Below, piece by piece: positions 1 to 12,700 of a stretch of DNA of 64,000 nt. A model generated the notes under the pieces. It searched no databases and was not told the origin of the DNA. It was given only the letters and a program-made list of their open reading frames with translations. Origin of the DNA: Augochlora pura. Its lineage: Eukaryota; Arthropoda; Insecta; Hymenoptera; Halictidae. The DNA lies in the NCBI RefSeq assembly GCF_028453695.1, contig NC_135781.1, forward strand, positions 32,711,483-32,775,482. The letters run 5' to 3'. Within the stretch, counting starts at the first letter, position 1, and every line of letters begins with the position of its first letter. A program made the position numbers and the translations under genes.

Positions 1-1
1 T

Positions 2-364
2 AAGGTAGAAACGAACGCGAAACAGCTTTACCTGACTGGTTGCGTGATGCTTTTCCGCGATTGCAACGTTGTCGTAGTCGAAGGAGGTGCGAAACAGCTG
101 AATAAGTATAAACGGCTAATGATGCACCGCATCAAGTGGGAGGAGGATACTATAAAAGATAACGACGGGAACGACGTACCCAACAAATGCGTCCCAGTAT
201 GGGAAGGGACTAGCAAACAACGCCACTTCGGCGAGATTAAGTTTAAAGTTTGCCCGATCGAGAAAATGGCTCGTGAGCACTTTAAGAAGCACCAGGTCGA
301 GCACTATTGGGACCTAGCCTACAGCGGAGCTGTTCTCGACAACACAGACGATATTCGTTCTTAA
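2..364 (+). CDS. Prpf3: U4/U6 small nuclear ribonucleoprotein Prp3, C-terminal end (partial)
   Basis: An open frame enters from the left edge and ends at a TAA at 362-364, giving the last 120 residues; the rest lies outside the window. The peptide carries the run NVVVVEGGAKQ, then KYKRLMMHRIKW, then CVPVWEG and a closing MAREHFKKHQVEHYWDLA. These are hallmark stretches of the Prp3 C-terminal domain (DUF1115). Family knowledge: Prp3 is a nuclear protein of the U4/U6 and U4/U6.U5 tri-snRNP, and this ferredoxin-like domain contacts the 3' end of U6 snRNA before spliceosome activation. The ATG at 44 is internal, because the frame is open and conserved upstream of it (VETNAKQLYLTG). No intron falls in the visible part. 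Downstream is a same-strand peroxidase gene with an unrelated function. Confidence 0.93.
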   Translation, partial: KVETNAKQLYLTGCVMLFRDCNVVVVEGGAKQLNKYKRLMMHRIKWEEDTIKDNDGNDVPNKCVPVWEGTSKQRHFGEIKFKVCPIEKMAREHFKKHQVEHYWDLAYSGAVLDNTDDIRS

Positions 365-515
365 AACCAGATTTTCTAATTCGAGCGATGAATATAAACA
401 CGCTGATGTAAATGCGATCATAGGTAATTTTAATACCATGTAATTAAACAATCGCTAACGAAACGTAATAGTAAGAAGATCCAAACTGTAACTAAACTGT
501 GGCAGATAGAGCGAG

Positions 516-521
516 AATAAA
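516..521 (+). promoter_or_regulatory. Candidate polyadenylation signal of Prp3
   Basis: An AATAAA hexamer lies about 150 bases after the Prp3 stop codon, in AT-rich 3' UTR-like sequence. The position is typical for an insect cleavage signal. No transcript evidence is available. Confidence 0.45.
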
Positions 522-3500
522 AGTGCTCAAGAGAACTCCGCGTAGAGATCCTTCTTAACTGCCTCTAGGAACCCTTTAGATTTAACAGAGTATTCAACTG
601 ATATGTGAATTGAAGATAAACATTTTTATCATCCAAAAAAAAAAAAATAATAAATTTGTTGTATAAAAAGTGTGATGAAATTTTTGATTTCTCGCGCGAC
701 GAAGACAAATACCGAAACGTCGAAAATTCTGTGAAAGCAAAAGTCACCTCAGCTCCCTTTACTCTCGTCTAATCCTAAAAAAAAAAATAATCGCGCAAGA
801 GATCGAGCGACCTCGGCGCAGAGGTCAATCGTTCGCGTTGCTCTTAAGAATGTTCATCCCGTACCGACATTACGGTCAAGCCCGTGAGTGTTAATTAGCA
901 TAGCGCAATGACATCGCGATGCCAACGCGTGCCACGCCGCGAACGTACACACACAGGGTGCATAGGCCGCGCGCAACACTGTATTGTATCTGGGAAGATG
1001 CAAATGCACTTTTGAGCCTTGAAACTGCACGTCCAACCGCGACTACGGACAACGGCGTCTATGAAAGGTGAACCTTGGTCTCGTTCATAATACCAATCCG
1101 ACTGGAGCAGCGATGCACTTTTACCGTCGCATCTAAGTAAGTGTTACGCGCCGGTATATTGTTGACACCCTATATTACTGTGATCCTTACGCCGCGCGAG
1201 CCCCACTCTTTTATCCGACCGGACGCGCAGAGGTTTTACTTTCGTTCGAGGATCGGTCTCAGTTCAGGTTTGCCGCTACATGTTCTCGTACATGCCCGGC
1301 GCAGGGTCTTGCGAAATTCGCCAAGGCAAATGAATTCTATCGCGTGCTGATACACGGACCGATTGCTACCTTCGAAACCATCGTTCCCAACGAGCGAGAG
1401 AATCATTTTGGGGAGAATGTCAACGTGCCTGGAACGGCGATCGATCGATCATGTATTCGTCCTCCTGTCCCGGTGAGTCTTTTCTGTCTTCGTTCTATCG
1501 GGCAAACGATGCAACGCTTACACGGGCCATTAAGAAATTTATGATTGCTTTCTCAGACGATTAACCATCCGTCTAGACGCTGACACATCGGCACCGCGGT
1601 GTAATCGATTTCTATTTGCGCTTTCCTAATTAACGAAATCCCGCGTTTTCTACTTGGAATTTCAAATTTTATTCCCGCGGGTCACGTGACGCGGAGAAAC
1701 AATCAAACGCCCGTGGTTTCTTACTTTCTTTCTGCTAATTATTCGAACTCGGCTGATTGTTTTCTCGCGAGACTCTAGTTCGCGCGGATAACAGAAAATA
1801 AAGTCGGCTTTACAATTTCTGCGGATTAATATTTCTTAGTTGTACGAGACGAGCGAACTAAGATCGGAGCTTGAAATATCTTCTCTTTACAATAACATGA
1901 GAAAATTTGCAAGAGGGGTAAATATCCGTGCCAAGGAAACGAAAAATCGTGATAGAATTTTTTCCGAAGGTTGAATTTCCAGAAATTTCAAGGTCAACGG
2001 TGTTATTTCAAGTTCTGATTCATTCAATTAATATTGCTTGTACGCTTCAACTTAAACGATAATTAATTACTTTTAAACAAATTCCGTTAGTTTGAAAGGG
2101 TCTCTGAAAACGTCTTTTCTAAATTCACCTCCACGAGATCGGCATTCAAAAATCGAGATACTCATTCATCAAAGGATCGACTTGCCAACAAAAGAGCGAA
2201 CGCATTGTAAAAAAAAAAAAGTAAGAATCGTTCTCAGCGATGAGTCACAGAAAAAAAAATGGCGCCCATTTGCCTACACGGTCTCCTAATCATGGGAGCA
2301 CGAGTTACGTAAGGAAATCACAGAAGAACCAGGAAGGCGTCTAAATGTCAGACAGCGATCCTTCGATCCCCACTTAAGGTCGCATTAATTTGTTCGCGAT
2401 CCAGAGCCCGTTTACCACTATTGGCGCGATCGCAAAGAAAAAACCAACGGAACGAACACCGACCCAGAAATTCGCTTGCGGAATCTAGGCGAATCAATGA
2501 ATGAACTTAACGCGATAAGGGTAACGGCGGGACGGTCGTCGAGATTCGGGCGAAAAGATATCCTCCGCGCAGACAAGGTCTTCGGAGTCCTCCGTGAAAG
2601 TTCGCCGCGGATCCCTCGTGATCAATGTTGAAACGGATCACGCGACTCGTTCAATATCGGTAGACCTACATTCCCCTAATAAGGAAGCCGGCGTTATCTC
2701 GGAGATCATGCGAATCTTCCCGTCCCCGAAAACCCATCGCACGGAGGAGAGCCAGGCTTCTCTGTCGCGTTACCCTAATTCGTTTCGCGCGCGTACGTAA
2801 CAGCGGCGAAAAAAAAACCGCGTAATCTACATGGGCCGAAACCGGCGTCTGCGCTTTTTTAATGATTGATCCTATCTCATCATTGTCAAGTTAGATAATA
2901 AGACAACTGTTGAATTTACATGACAATTATTAGGTAACCTCAAGGTGTACCGTAGGATAGATGTTAGAAACAATTTCTCACGAGTTCACCGGTGGGAGAG
3001 GTACACAACGTTACCGCGGCGACATCCACTTCTCGGATAATAAACTCTCACGTTGCCGATGCTGAAGGGTCTCGTGTCTCGGTACACGGGTCCGTCGCAG
3101 ATTACAGCTTGTTATCTCGTGATTCTGCTTCTCTCACGCTCGAAACACCGAGAATCCAGTAATCTTCGCCGTGAAACAAAACGGGCGGGTGATCGCGATT
3201 TTTTCAACTCGCGAATAATGATCTCGATAGCACGGCCGTAAACGGCACCAATCTAATCGTGGCTTGTTTCAACTTCTCTTCCATTCCCACGGTACTGAAG
3301 GTTATGGTATTTCGTGCAACGCTATTATTTAACAACTTCATTAAATGCAGGAGGATTACTTGAAAGATTACTCTTCAAGGGACCGCGGTTGCTGCATGAT
3401 CCTCGTTATTTGATGTTGAGCAAGTCCTTTGAAGTTCTTCGAAGTTCTTTGAACTTCGAAGTCGCGTCGCGGTTTCGCAACCCTTCGCCCTACAATATCA

Positions 3501-3590
3501 AATCGTATTAGCGTCGAAGATTTCAATTAGACTACGTAGTGAACGACTTCCAGCTACGTGTAAGAACAAATTTATATTTCCTATCCTTAG
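522..3590. other. Intergenic region between Prp3 and the peroxidase gene
   Basis: I see no convincing coding exon here. A CpG-rich patch (about 840-1560) is followed by AT-rich sequence, with short A runs near 2210 and 2250. The peroxidase needs a start codon from an upstream exon. One phase-compatible candidate is the ATG at 3304-3306 directly followed by GT, which would splice to 3591; its donor (GTATTT) is weak. A second ATG exon ending at a good GTGAGT donor (ATG at 1451, donor near 1473) is out of phase with the 3591 acceptor. The 5' UTR and promoter of the peroxidase probably lie here. Confidence 0.5.
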
Positions 3591-6500
3591 AATCCGATTC
3601 GCAGATTCCTCGTTGCGTTCGCACTGGTCGAGGGTGCGACCCTGCCGTCGAGCATGTTGTTGGACCTGAACAAGCGTACGAACGTATCGATGCTAAAATA
3701 TCATCAGGCCGAGCAAGCAATTCAGAACTCGCACACGCATTTGAATCATGGCTCCCCGTCGTACTTTCTGAGCGCGTCCCACGAAATTACCGAGCACGCG
3801 CAAAACCTTTCGAGGAAAGCTCTACGAATCGAGACGATGGCGATGATGTTGGTGGAGGCGTTGAACATGACGTCGAAAGAGGCGTCCTCCGTGTTGCCTT
3901 CGGTAGCGGCCATCCATTGCCCCGACACGTCCACATTTTTGCAAGTGATGGCCGGCTGCAAAGAATTCGACTCGCGGTACAGAACGCACACCGGCAGGTG
4001 TAACAACGGCCTGCACCCTATCTGGGGCGCCTCTCTAGAGCCTTACGCAAGATTTCTAGCGCCGGAATACGTGGACGGCGTTTCTTTGCCACGCACCAAT
4101 CTGCCCAGCGCCAGGGAAGTCTCGTTGAGAGTTCATTCCGGGGGCTTGGACCTTAAACACCCCTACTTGATGGCGCTTACCGCGCTGTTCGGCCAGTTTC
4201 TGGTCCACGATCTTGCCCACACGCCGAAAATGGAACTGCCTGACGGTGCGAAACTGAAATGTTGCAATGTGGACTACGAGCACTTCCATCCGGAATGCTT
4301 TCCCATCCGCGCGGATAACGCCATAGGGTGCATGGAATATTCGAGGTCGGCGCCGCACCCAGGAAACTCGTTTCAGGTAACGCATTGTCTCTCGCGAAAC
4401 GTCTCTCAAACGTAGCTAAAAAGAGACCTCCTTTAACAATTGCGCCACTAAGGTAACGTAACGTGCGCTTACAATTTTCCTCTAGCATTTTGCGTATGTT
4501 CTTACCGATGATTAATTAATTTAAAAATTGATCTTCGTTGATTATAAATTATCTTCAAATTTCCTAGAAAATGTAAAGCATGTTAGGCATAAGAGTTAAA
4601 GAACTTTTCGCGAGAAACGTGAAATCTCAAAGCATCCTTACCTGCGGCAGAATTGTTCAGAACCTCTCCGAATGTCCTAGCAACTGGGTCAGATCCTAAG
4701 TTAATCTAAATCAGCTGCACACAGCTTTTGCGTTTAACGAGAGCGTGTAGGAAGTAACATTTGTACGTAGGGCTGCAAACTGGGTCCCCGCCAGCAGATC
4801 AACCAGGCGTCCTCCTACTTGGACCTGTCGCCGGTTTACGGTAGTTCCGAAGAAGTGGCGAGGACCCTGCGATCCGGGAAGGGCGGTTTGCTGAACACGC
4901 AGAGGAAGAATCTGCCCATGCCGTCACCGAAGTACGAAAGTTGCCGTAGCGCCAGCAAAGCTTTCCCGTGTTTCCTTAGCGGGGACTCGCGGGTAAACGA
5001 GAACCCCGGTCTCACTCTGATGCACGTGCTTTTTCTACGGGAGCATAACCGAGTCGCAACAGAGCTGGGACAACTGAATCCTCTCTGGGACGACGAGAGA
5101 CTCTACCAGGAGGCAAGAAGGATCGTTATCGCGGAAATGGAGCATATAACTTATAACGAGTTTCTGCCCGTTGTTCTCGGCGAGGCGGCCCTCGACAAGT
5201 ACGTGCACCCTCTTTCCTGACATAATTAATTTCACGGATTAACAGGCTCGCGCGAAAAACGAACACGCCCGCGTTCCGCCTGGTTCCCGGACTTTTAGTC
5301 GGGCCGCGGCGGCGTTTCTCCGCGAGAATGATAATTAGCCGCCGCCGCCGCCGCCGTCGTCGCGTGTGCATTATTGTTACGGTATGATTCCAGGTATCAA
5401 TTACGGTTGACACACCGGGGATACTTTCGCGGCTATGATACAAGAACGGACGCGACGCTCGCGAACGCCGTCGCGTCGGCTGGACTCTTCTTCGTGGCCG
5501 CGCTGACCCCGAAAACCCTCGACCTAGTTGACTCACGATCGGCGCTAAAGTCCGGAGAAAGATCCTTATTGTCCGCCTTCTACGCTCCGCAAGAGTTTTA
5601 CGAAGCGGGGGCTGTCGATCGTCTGATCGTCGGCGCCACAGGTCAGTCGATTTATTAATTCGTATATGGTCGTCGTACCAGTTCTTTTCATAATCTAGGC
5701 ACTGCCTGCGTTCTCGACGTTTTATTATCGTTGCAAGCTTTCACCTGACCGCTTTCGGATTTGTTACCGTACGATTATTACAGTTATAAGGTTATGCTCG
5801 CGAGACGCGATCGCTATTGGCGTTTTTATGACGTAACGCTGTCCAATAACTATTAAATTTAATATTAACTATCTATGTTCTCTTCTTGCTGTATATATTT
5901 CTATATTTATCGCGAATGAAAGGAACTTTTGCGACTACCTGGATGCATGTCGCTCGTAAGATTTGAAACAGCTTTCCTGTCGCATTTTGATCTGCAAAAA
6001 AAAAACAAGACCGAGATAAGTCGTCTACTTCTCAATGATTACCGCATCATGATTGAAGCGATCGAAAGAACAAGTAAAGTTTTAACTTAAACAAATCGCA
6101 AGCACGTGTTTGAATGCGACTTAATTAAATAACACCGCAGTCTACTACCGACACGTTGTCCCATGAGAGCTTGGTTTTAATGGCGATCTAGGATGCAAGA
6201 TTTAATTTCCGTGACAGCGGGACATTCTAGGAAGCCATTACCGCCGGGATTGAATGAAATCCTTTTGGAACGATACTTCCACGATGGAAAAAGCAACGAT
6301 ATCGCCGTGGACTACGCCGCGCAGGTGATACAGCAAGGACGTGATCACGGATTGCCGCCTTATATCAGATGGCGGTCGTTCTGCGATTTGCCGGATATTA
6401 ACGACTTTGAAAGTCTCAGGGGATCGGTGGCCAAAGATACTATAGAGAAACTTCGGGCCGTTTACAAGTAAGAGAGACGAGCGTTTAACGTGATGTTAGT

Positions 6501-7038
6501 GTAATCAAGAATTGGAATAATTTTCTGTCATTAATGTTCGACGAATAGAGACGTGCAAGATATAGATCTTGTGACAGGAGCACTTTCGGAGGCAACCGTC
6601 TCAGATTCTGTTCTGGGACCGACATTTCTCTGCTTGCTGGGTCGCACTTTTCGCAGCCTTCGTTTTGGTAAGTAAAATATTAGAAAACTGTGCGGCACTG
6701 CCATTCCATTAATATAATTATATGCATTAAACAGGCGACAGGTACTGGTACGAAAATGCGAACACGCCGGGCTCGTTCGCGTTGAGTCAATTAGAAGAAA
6801 TTCGGAAAGTTACAATGGCGCAGATCCTGTGTTACAACGGCGACAGAGTGCACCTAATGCAACCCAGAGCGTTCCTTTTGCGAGATCGTTTCTTGTAAGT
6901 CTAGCATTTATACAAAAACATCGTGATAAGTAATTAATTGATGGACTCTTCGCTTTCAGAAATAATATGATAAATTGTACGATACACACGAGCGCGTCGC
7001 CAAATCTTTCGGCTTGGAAAGAGAATAAGGTCTCGTAA
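3591..7038 (+). CDS. Animal haem peroxidase family protein (peroxinectin/chorion-peroxidase type), predicted pseudoenzyme
   Basis: Exons: 3591-4376, 4771-5198, 5394-5641, 6218-6467, 6549-6667, 6735-6894 and 6960-7038 (TAA). All have GT-AG borders and phases that join without a break, giving 689 codons. Numbering below counts from the first codon at 3591. The start codon is probably in an upstream exon, since an in-frame TAG abuts the acceptor. Residues ~4-16 (RRFLVAFALVEGA) look like a secretion signal. Family landmarks: RCNN and WGASLEPYARFL, FGQFLVHDLAHTP, SSYLDLSPVYGS, the Cys-rich CCNVDY, GDSRVNENPGL, LREHNRVATEL, QGRDHGLPPY, VGPTFLCLLG and RYWYEN. The distal Gln and His206, Arg336 and Glu339 are kept. 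The haem-ester Asp is Val205, the proximal His is Ala440 and its Asn partner is Val524. A true peroxidase oxidises substrates with H2O2 through axial-His haem; this one should bind haem poorly or not at all. An extracellular adhesion or scaffold role is a guess. Confidence 0.88.
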
Positions 7039-7243
7039 ACTTTTCCTTAGCGGCTTACGCATGATAATATGTCCTTAATTGTACATAATGAATCCTAATT
7101 CTAGCTACTATTAATTGACAATATAATATAATTAACGTTGTCCCTAATAGTAGAAAAGAGTAGACACTGCACTATTTCTAAGGTACGTTCGAACATTGTA
7201 TACTGAATTCAGCGAAAATCTTGTGAAATTTTTTATAAAACGT

Positions 7244-7249
7244 AATAAA
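7244..7249 (+). promoter_or_regulatory. Candidate polyadenylation signal of the peroxidase gene
   Basis: An AATAAA hexamer about 200 bases past the TAA at 7038, in AT-rich sequence. This is a reasonable cleavage signal for the peroxidase transcript. Confidence 0.45.
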
Positions 7250-9720
7250 TGTTACACTTATCGTGTTAAATATATTATATAGAAATTTGATAGATCGTTG
7301 GTCAATGTTTTAATTATTGACGTGGACAATGTACGATTTATTTTATAAACAATCCTTACTGTATTCACGTCCATTCCAAATTCGTACTCCTCCTACCTCT
7401 TCTCATTTTTCCATTTTTTATCTCTGCAAAAATAAATTAATATTATTACTGACTGTATACCTCCTTCGTGATATTGTTATACTATGTTACCAACACTTTA
7501 TGAGTTTAGTTCACCGTTATCTGAATAGAGTCCGCTACAGTACGGTATAGCGGTTTTGTTATGGCGGACACTCAAATAGCTTGAAACAAGAAAAGGAAAA
7601 ATTTTTTAACAGTATATCACACAGTAAAACGCTATCGTAATCAGTAAGTTTAGTATAAAGTAAAATCAGGTAAATTCTTATATCTATACAATTGGTATAC
7701 AGAATATTTTATACTAGAAATGCAATTATAAATTCATGTACCATATATAATTTATAAACAGATCTGTATCAGCTTAGATCTACGTATTAACTTACTTTTT
7801 CTAACGATGAAAAATGTCTTTAGAACTAGATCATTTTTCCAGGGTAGTTAATTTTTTATCAGATGCAGTAAAATGCATTTTATGCAGCTCGTACGAATTC
7901 GAAGTCCAAACCGGGCAGATTCCTACCTTCTTTCGAATCAGCCGCTTGGTGCAGCACTTTCCCGGAGGCGACCGATTCTCGGGCGTGAGCACTCACATTT
8001 CCTCTCTGCCGAAACTGCATGCACACGGATGTTTGAATCCGCCGTCTATTTTTCCTGCAATACCAGAGATTTAGTTGCGAAACAGTCACATGTGATTCAT
8101 CGAACGATCTTCGTTCGCGGCGCCCGTTCCGGGATTTCTCTGCTCGGGACAGTCGTTCGTTTAATTCGAGAACGACAGGCGGTTTTCTGAACTGACAGAA
8201 ATCCGCGTCTAACTTGCTGCGTGAATGCTACGCCATCTTGATTATTCTCACACTCCATTACGTCGTTTTTCCGAAGTCGATGCTCCGATTCCAACGACTT
8301 TATGTACTGTGGTTTATCGATAATACGTTCGAAATTAACCGAACTAAATTCCATCGAAATAATAATGTATGCATGAAGAAAGTCTGGGCTCCGATGTCGT
8401 TCATTATTCCGTATAAGAAACGATACAAGTGGTGTGGATTTACGATATAAACTAAAATTATCTACGAAGATGTTGAGGAAGTTTTAGATCGTACGATCGG
8501 AAAAACATTCGGTCGGACTGGTTCCGATCGTTTCGAACGCGAATCGTGTATTCCATCGTTACGTACGTTCTGTCCGTGTTCGGAACGGGTCGCACGCGAT
8601 TTTAAGTTTTCCGCGGATTTTTCAATGGCTTTGACCACCGTTGTGAATTTTCCCAATGGCGCATGCACAGCTCAGCTGTGTGCAATCGCGAGCAATTTAT
8701 TAGAAAAATAATGTATTTTACAGTATTTTTATCCAAGTAGAAGGTGTACTGGACACGGTATTCGTAACATTAGGTATGTTGGAGCTGATATTTTGCTGTC
8801 ATTAATTAACTGACCGCGGAGTATGCGGGATACGTTGAAAATCTTTTGTGACGGGTTTAGAAGCACCTGCATGGGATCCACCTTAGTTCTACAAGCTTCC
8901 TGACAGACTTCTTCGACTTGTCAGTTCGTGAAACGTTCAGTTTCCATTTGCTTGTCAAAATGCTGAACGATTATAAAGCTTCGTGTTTGTTCAAGAATCT
9001 CCACGAGTTACGTTCTCGTCGTGGAAATACTTTTCAATGAAACTGACAAGACACTCGTTAGTATAGTTTTGTTTGCATGTTGAAAACTCGATATCAAGTG
9101 AAATATATCACGTGAAGTATCAGTTGGATCGTTCGCCTTCCCGGATTAGTTTGACAATCAGTGTTTCTTAATGATTGTTGGCTTTGTTTAAATTATATTG
9201 AATCGTCATATAGTATGGTATTGGAGAGTGTTCATCAACAACATTTTTCCTCAGCACTCTCTTGATTTTTTGTTTTAATTTACACGAATTTGTTCGTGCT
9301 TATGGTCGGGAATTGAAGTGAAAATTTCGTTTTTTGTTCCTTCGGGCAGTGTTTGTTCAATTGAAATTATTTTCATAGTGCAATGGATATACTAGCAATT
9401 AATTTTCTCTCTTATTATCACTGCTCATATCTCTGATGATTAGATATACATTAAAATGAAAGTGTATTTATTTTGAGTTTATCTAGTAGATGTACAATAT
9501 GTCGGATCCTTATGTTTAACAGAAACATTTCTCCGTGCAACAGCTATGTAATTAATAATGTTTTGTTCCACCAGGAAACATGGACTGCCCATCTAGTATT
9601 GCAACAGTGCTTAAATTCTACTCACATTACATGTAGTCTTTCGTTCTGCATTGCTTTTGATGCATCATACGGGACAATACATTTTTGAGGCAAATTACTT
9701 CTTAGCTTCGAACAAAAGAG
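7250..9720. other. Intergenic and Rok 5' region
   Basis: No coding exon is supported. A CpG-rich patch at about 8100-8690 inside AT-rich sequence is the best candidate for the Rok promoter and a non-coding first exon. A plausible splice acceptor (TTACTTCTTAG, ending at 9705) sits 15 bases before the Rok start codon. This suggests that the 5' UTR is split by an intron. Exact start sites cannot be read from sequence alone. Confidence 0.4.
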
Positions 9721-12700
9721 ATGGATGCATTGAGAGACGAAGACAGGCGCAGGCGCCTGAGGGTGCTAGAAGATCGTATAAGAGATCCAAGAAGTGTTAC
9801 AAATATCGATTGCCTGTTGGATACAGTCCAAGCCTTGGTAGCAGATTGTGATCATTCTAGTGTAAAACGAATGAAGAATATAGAAGCGTATATGAATAGA
9901 TGTAAGTACTTCTATGTTAACATATAAATACTTTACTCTCTTTTTTTTTTTAAACAGTAATTCTAATACATTATGAATATTCTTGTCAAACAAATAGAAT
10001 ACAAAAGAATTTGATTTGAATTTCAGATGACTCGGTGGCACACGATATTTGTAAAATGCGAATGCGCATGGACGATTTCACTTTAATAAAAGTGATAGGC
10101 CGTGGAGCATTTGGGGAAGTACAATTGGTACGACATAAGTCTACGCAAAAAGTGTATGCAATGAAGTTACTCAGTAAATTTGAAATGGTAAGGAATGCGT
10201 ATAAAGATGCATGAAATAAATGTTGCGAATTTGAAATATATTTAAAATGTATATCCTTTTATAGATCAAAAGATCCGATTCAGCCTTTTTTTGGGAAGAA
10301 CGTGATATAATGGCACACGCGAATTCCCAATGGATAGTTCAACTGCATTTTGCGTTTCAAGATCAAAAGTATCTTTATATGGTGATGGACTATATGCCGG
10401 GCGGCGATCTAGTAAACTTAATGTCTAACTATGAGGTACCGGAAAAGTGGGCAACATTTTATTGTGCAGAAGTGGTGCTTGCACTAGACGCAATACACCT
10501 AATGGGATTCGTTCACCGTGACGTAAAACCAGATAATATGTTACTCGATAAACACGGCCATTTGAAACTTGCCGATTTTGGTACTTGCATGAGAATGGAT
10601 GCTGTAAGTATGCTAACATTTCTGTTAAAACTGTGTCGCGGCGTATCGAACTCGAAAAATGTACGTTATCCTACTTTGTTTTTTTAGGACGGACTTGTTA
10701 GGTCCGATACTGCGGTAGGTACACCTGATTATATATCACCTGAAGTACTTCAGTCTCAAGGTGGTGAAGGTGTATATGGAAGAGAATGTGATTGGTGGTC
10801 GGTTGGTGTGTTCTTATATGAAATGCTTGTCGGTGATACTCCTTTCTATGCGGACTCATTAGTTGGAACGTATTCAAAAATTATGGACCATAGAAACTCA
10901 CTGCACTTTCCCCAAGAAGTTGATATTTCCCATTCTGCCAAGAATTTAATATGCGGCTTTCTTACGGACAGAACAAAACGTCTTGGAAGAAATGGTGTGG
11001 ACGAGATTAAAAGACATCCGTTCTTTGAGAATGATCAGTGGACTTTTGAAAATTTACGTGAATGCGTGCCACCAGTTGTACCTGAACTTTCTGGTGACGA
11101 TGATACGAGTAATTTCGACGACGTTGACAAAGAGGATGGCCCGGAGGAGAGCTTTCCAGTGCCGAAAGCGTTCTCCGGTAACCATCTACCGTTTATCGGT
11201 TTCACGTATTCGGGAGACTATCAGTTAATGGCTTCTAGCGGCAAGGAATCGGTGGATGGGCTAGAAAATCATATCAATAACGGTACAAGCGACGACATTA
11301 AGATATCGCAATTAGAAAATTTATTGGATCGAGAGAAGAGACAAGTGGAGTCCTTGGAATCGAGGCAGAAGGCTTTGACGATGCAATTGGAAGCTATGAC
11401 ACGTCGGGAGACGGAACTGCGGGAAGAAATTGGCAGAGCGAACAAGGAACTGACTTTACTGCGACATAATTATAAAGAAGCACAACGTAGAGTAGAGCAC
11501 GAGACGGAATCGCGTAGGAAGGCCGAGTCATTATTCGTAGAATTGAAAAAGAAATTCGATGAAGAGCAAACGAAAAGGGCACGCGACGCGAGCAATTCGC
11601 AGCAGACTTCTGAGCGTGTCGCGAGTTTAGAGAAGCAAATCAAAGAGATGCAATCGAAGTTGGAGAGAGAAACGGAGACGGTAACGAGACTGCGGAAGCA
11701 AGCTACTGAAATTACCGTAGCCCGACAGGCTTCGGAACAAATGGCGAACGAGCTGCAGGTGGCTAGGGCACAGTTGCAGACACAGCGAGACAACTTACAG
11801 CAAGAAGTGGCTACGTTACAAGTGAGTATTTTAATTGTTATCTGATACGATTTCCTATTATTTAATACTTTATCGAAATTCAGCGGAATCAACTTATATA
11901 CATCAGATTTCTTTATCATATTTTATCGCTTTTTTTTTTTAAAGGGACAACTATCAAAAGAGCGTAGTTCCCGATCGCAAGCGTCATCTTTGACTGCAGA
12001 ATTGGAAAGTCGTTTGTCCACTCTTCACCTGGAACTTGAGCACAGTCGAGAAAAAGAGGAAAAAGCGATCTCGGATAATAGACAATTAACGGAAAGAATT
12101 TCAGCATTGGAGAAAGAGGCTGCCAGTTTAACTCTTGAATTAAAAGCAGCTCAAGCCAGATACAATCAAGAGGTGGTGGCTCATCAAGAAACGGAACGTT
12201 CTCGTATATTGTCTAAAGAGGAAGCGAATTTGGAAGTTGTTAAAGGTAATATTCATTTTTTGCTGAACATATACTCGACTGTTCCCTGTAACAAAAATAT
12301 ACATTCTCGTTCTAATATGCGCATCAGGGCGAAAGAGTAAAACAATTGAAGGTAATGGACAAATCCTCATTGATTCGTAGTCTATTTAAATGTTTTATTT
12401 TTTGCATAAAATTTAATTGATTACTAACAATAACTTTTTCTATTTCCTGCTGCCTCTACTTACCTTTTTAATACTTGGTATTACCGTTACGTATGTACAT
12501 TGTAGTATTAAAAATAAAAATCCTTCCATTGGTTGTTGTCATAAAATTTTCTTAATTTGACAGCGCTGCAAGCTAAATTGAATGAGGAGAAAAGTGGAAG
12601 ACAACGTGCCGAATTGCTCGCACAAGAAAAGGAGCGACAAACGTCTATGCTCTCTGTGGATTATCGGCAAATACAGCAGAGACTACAGAAACTGGAGGGT

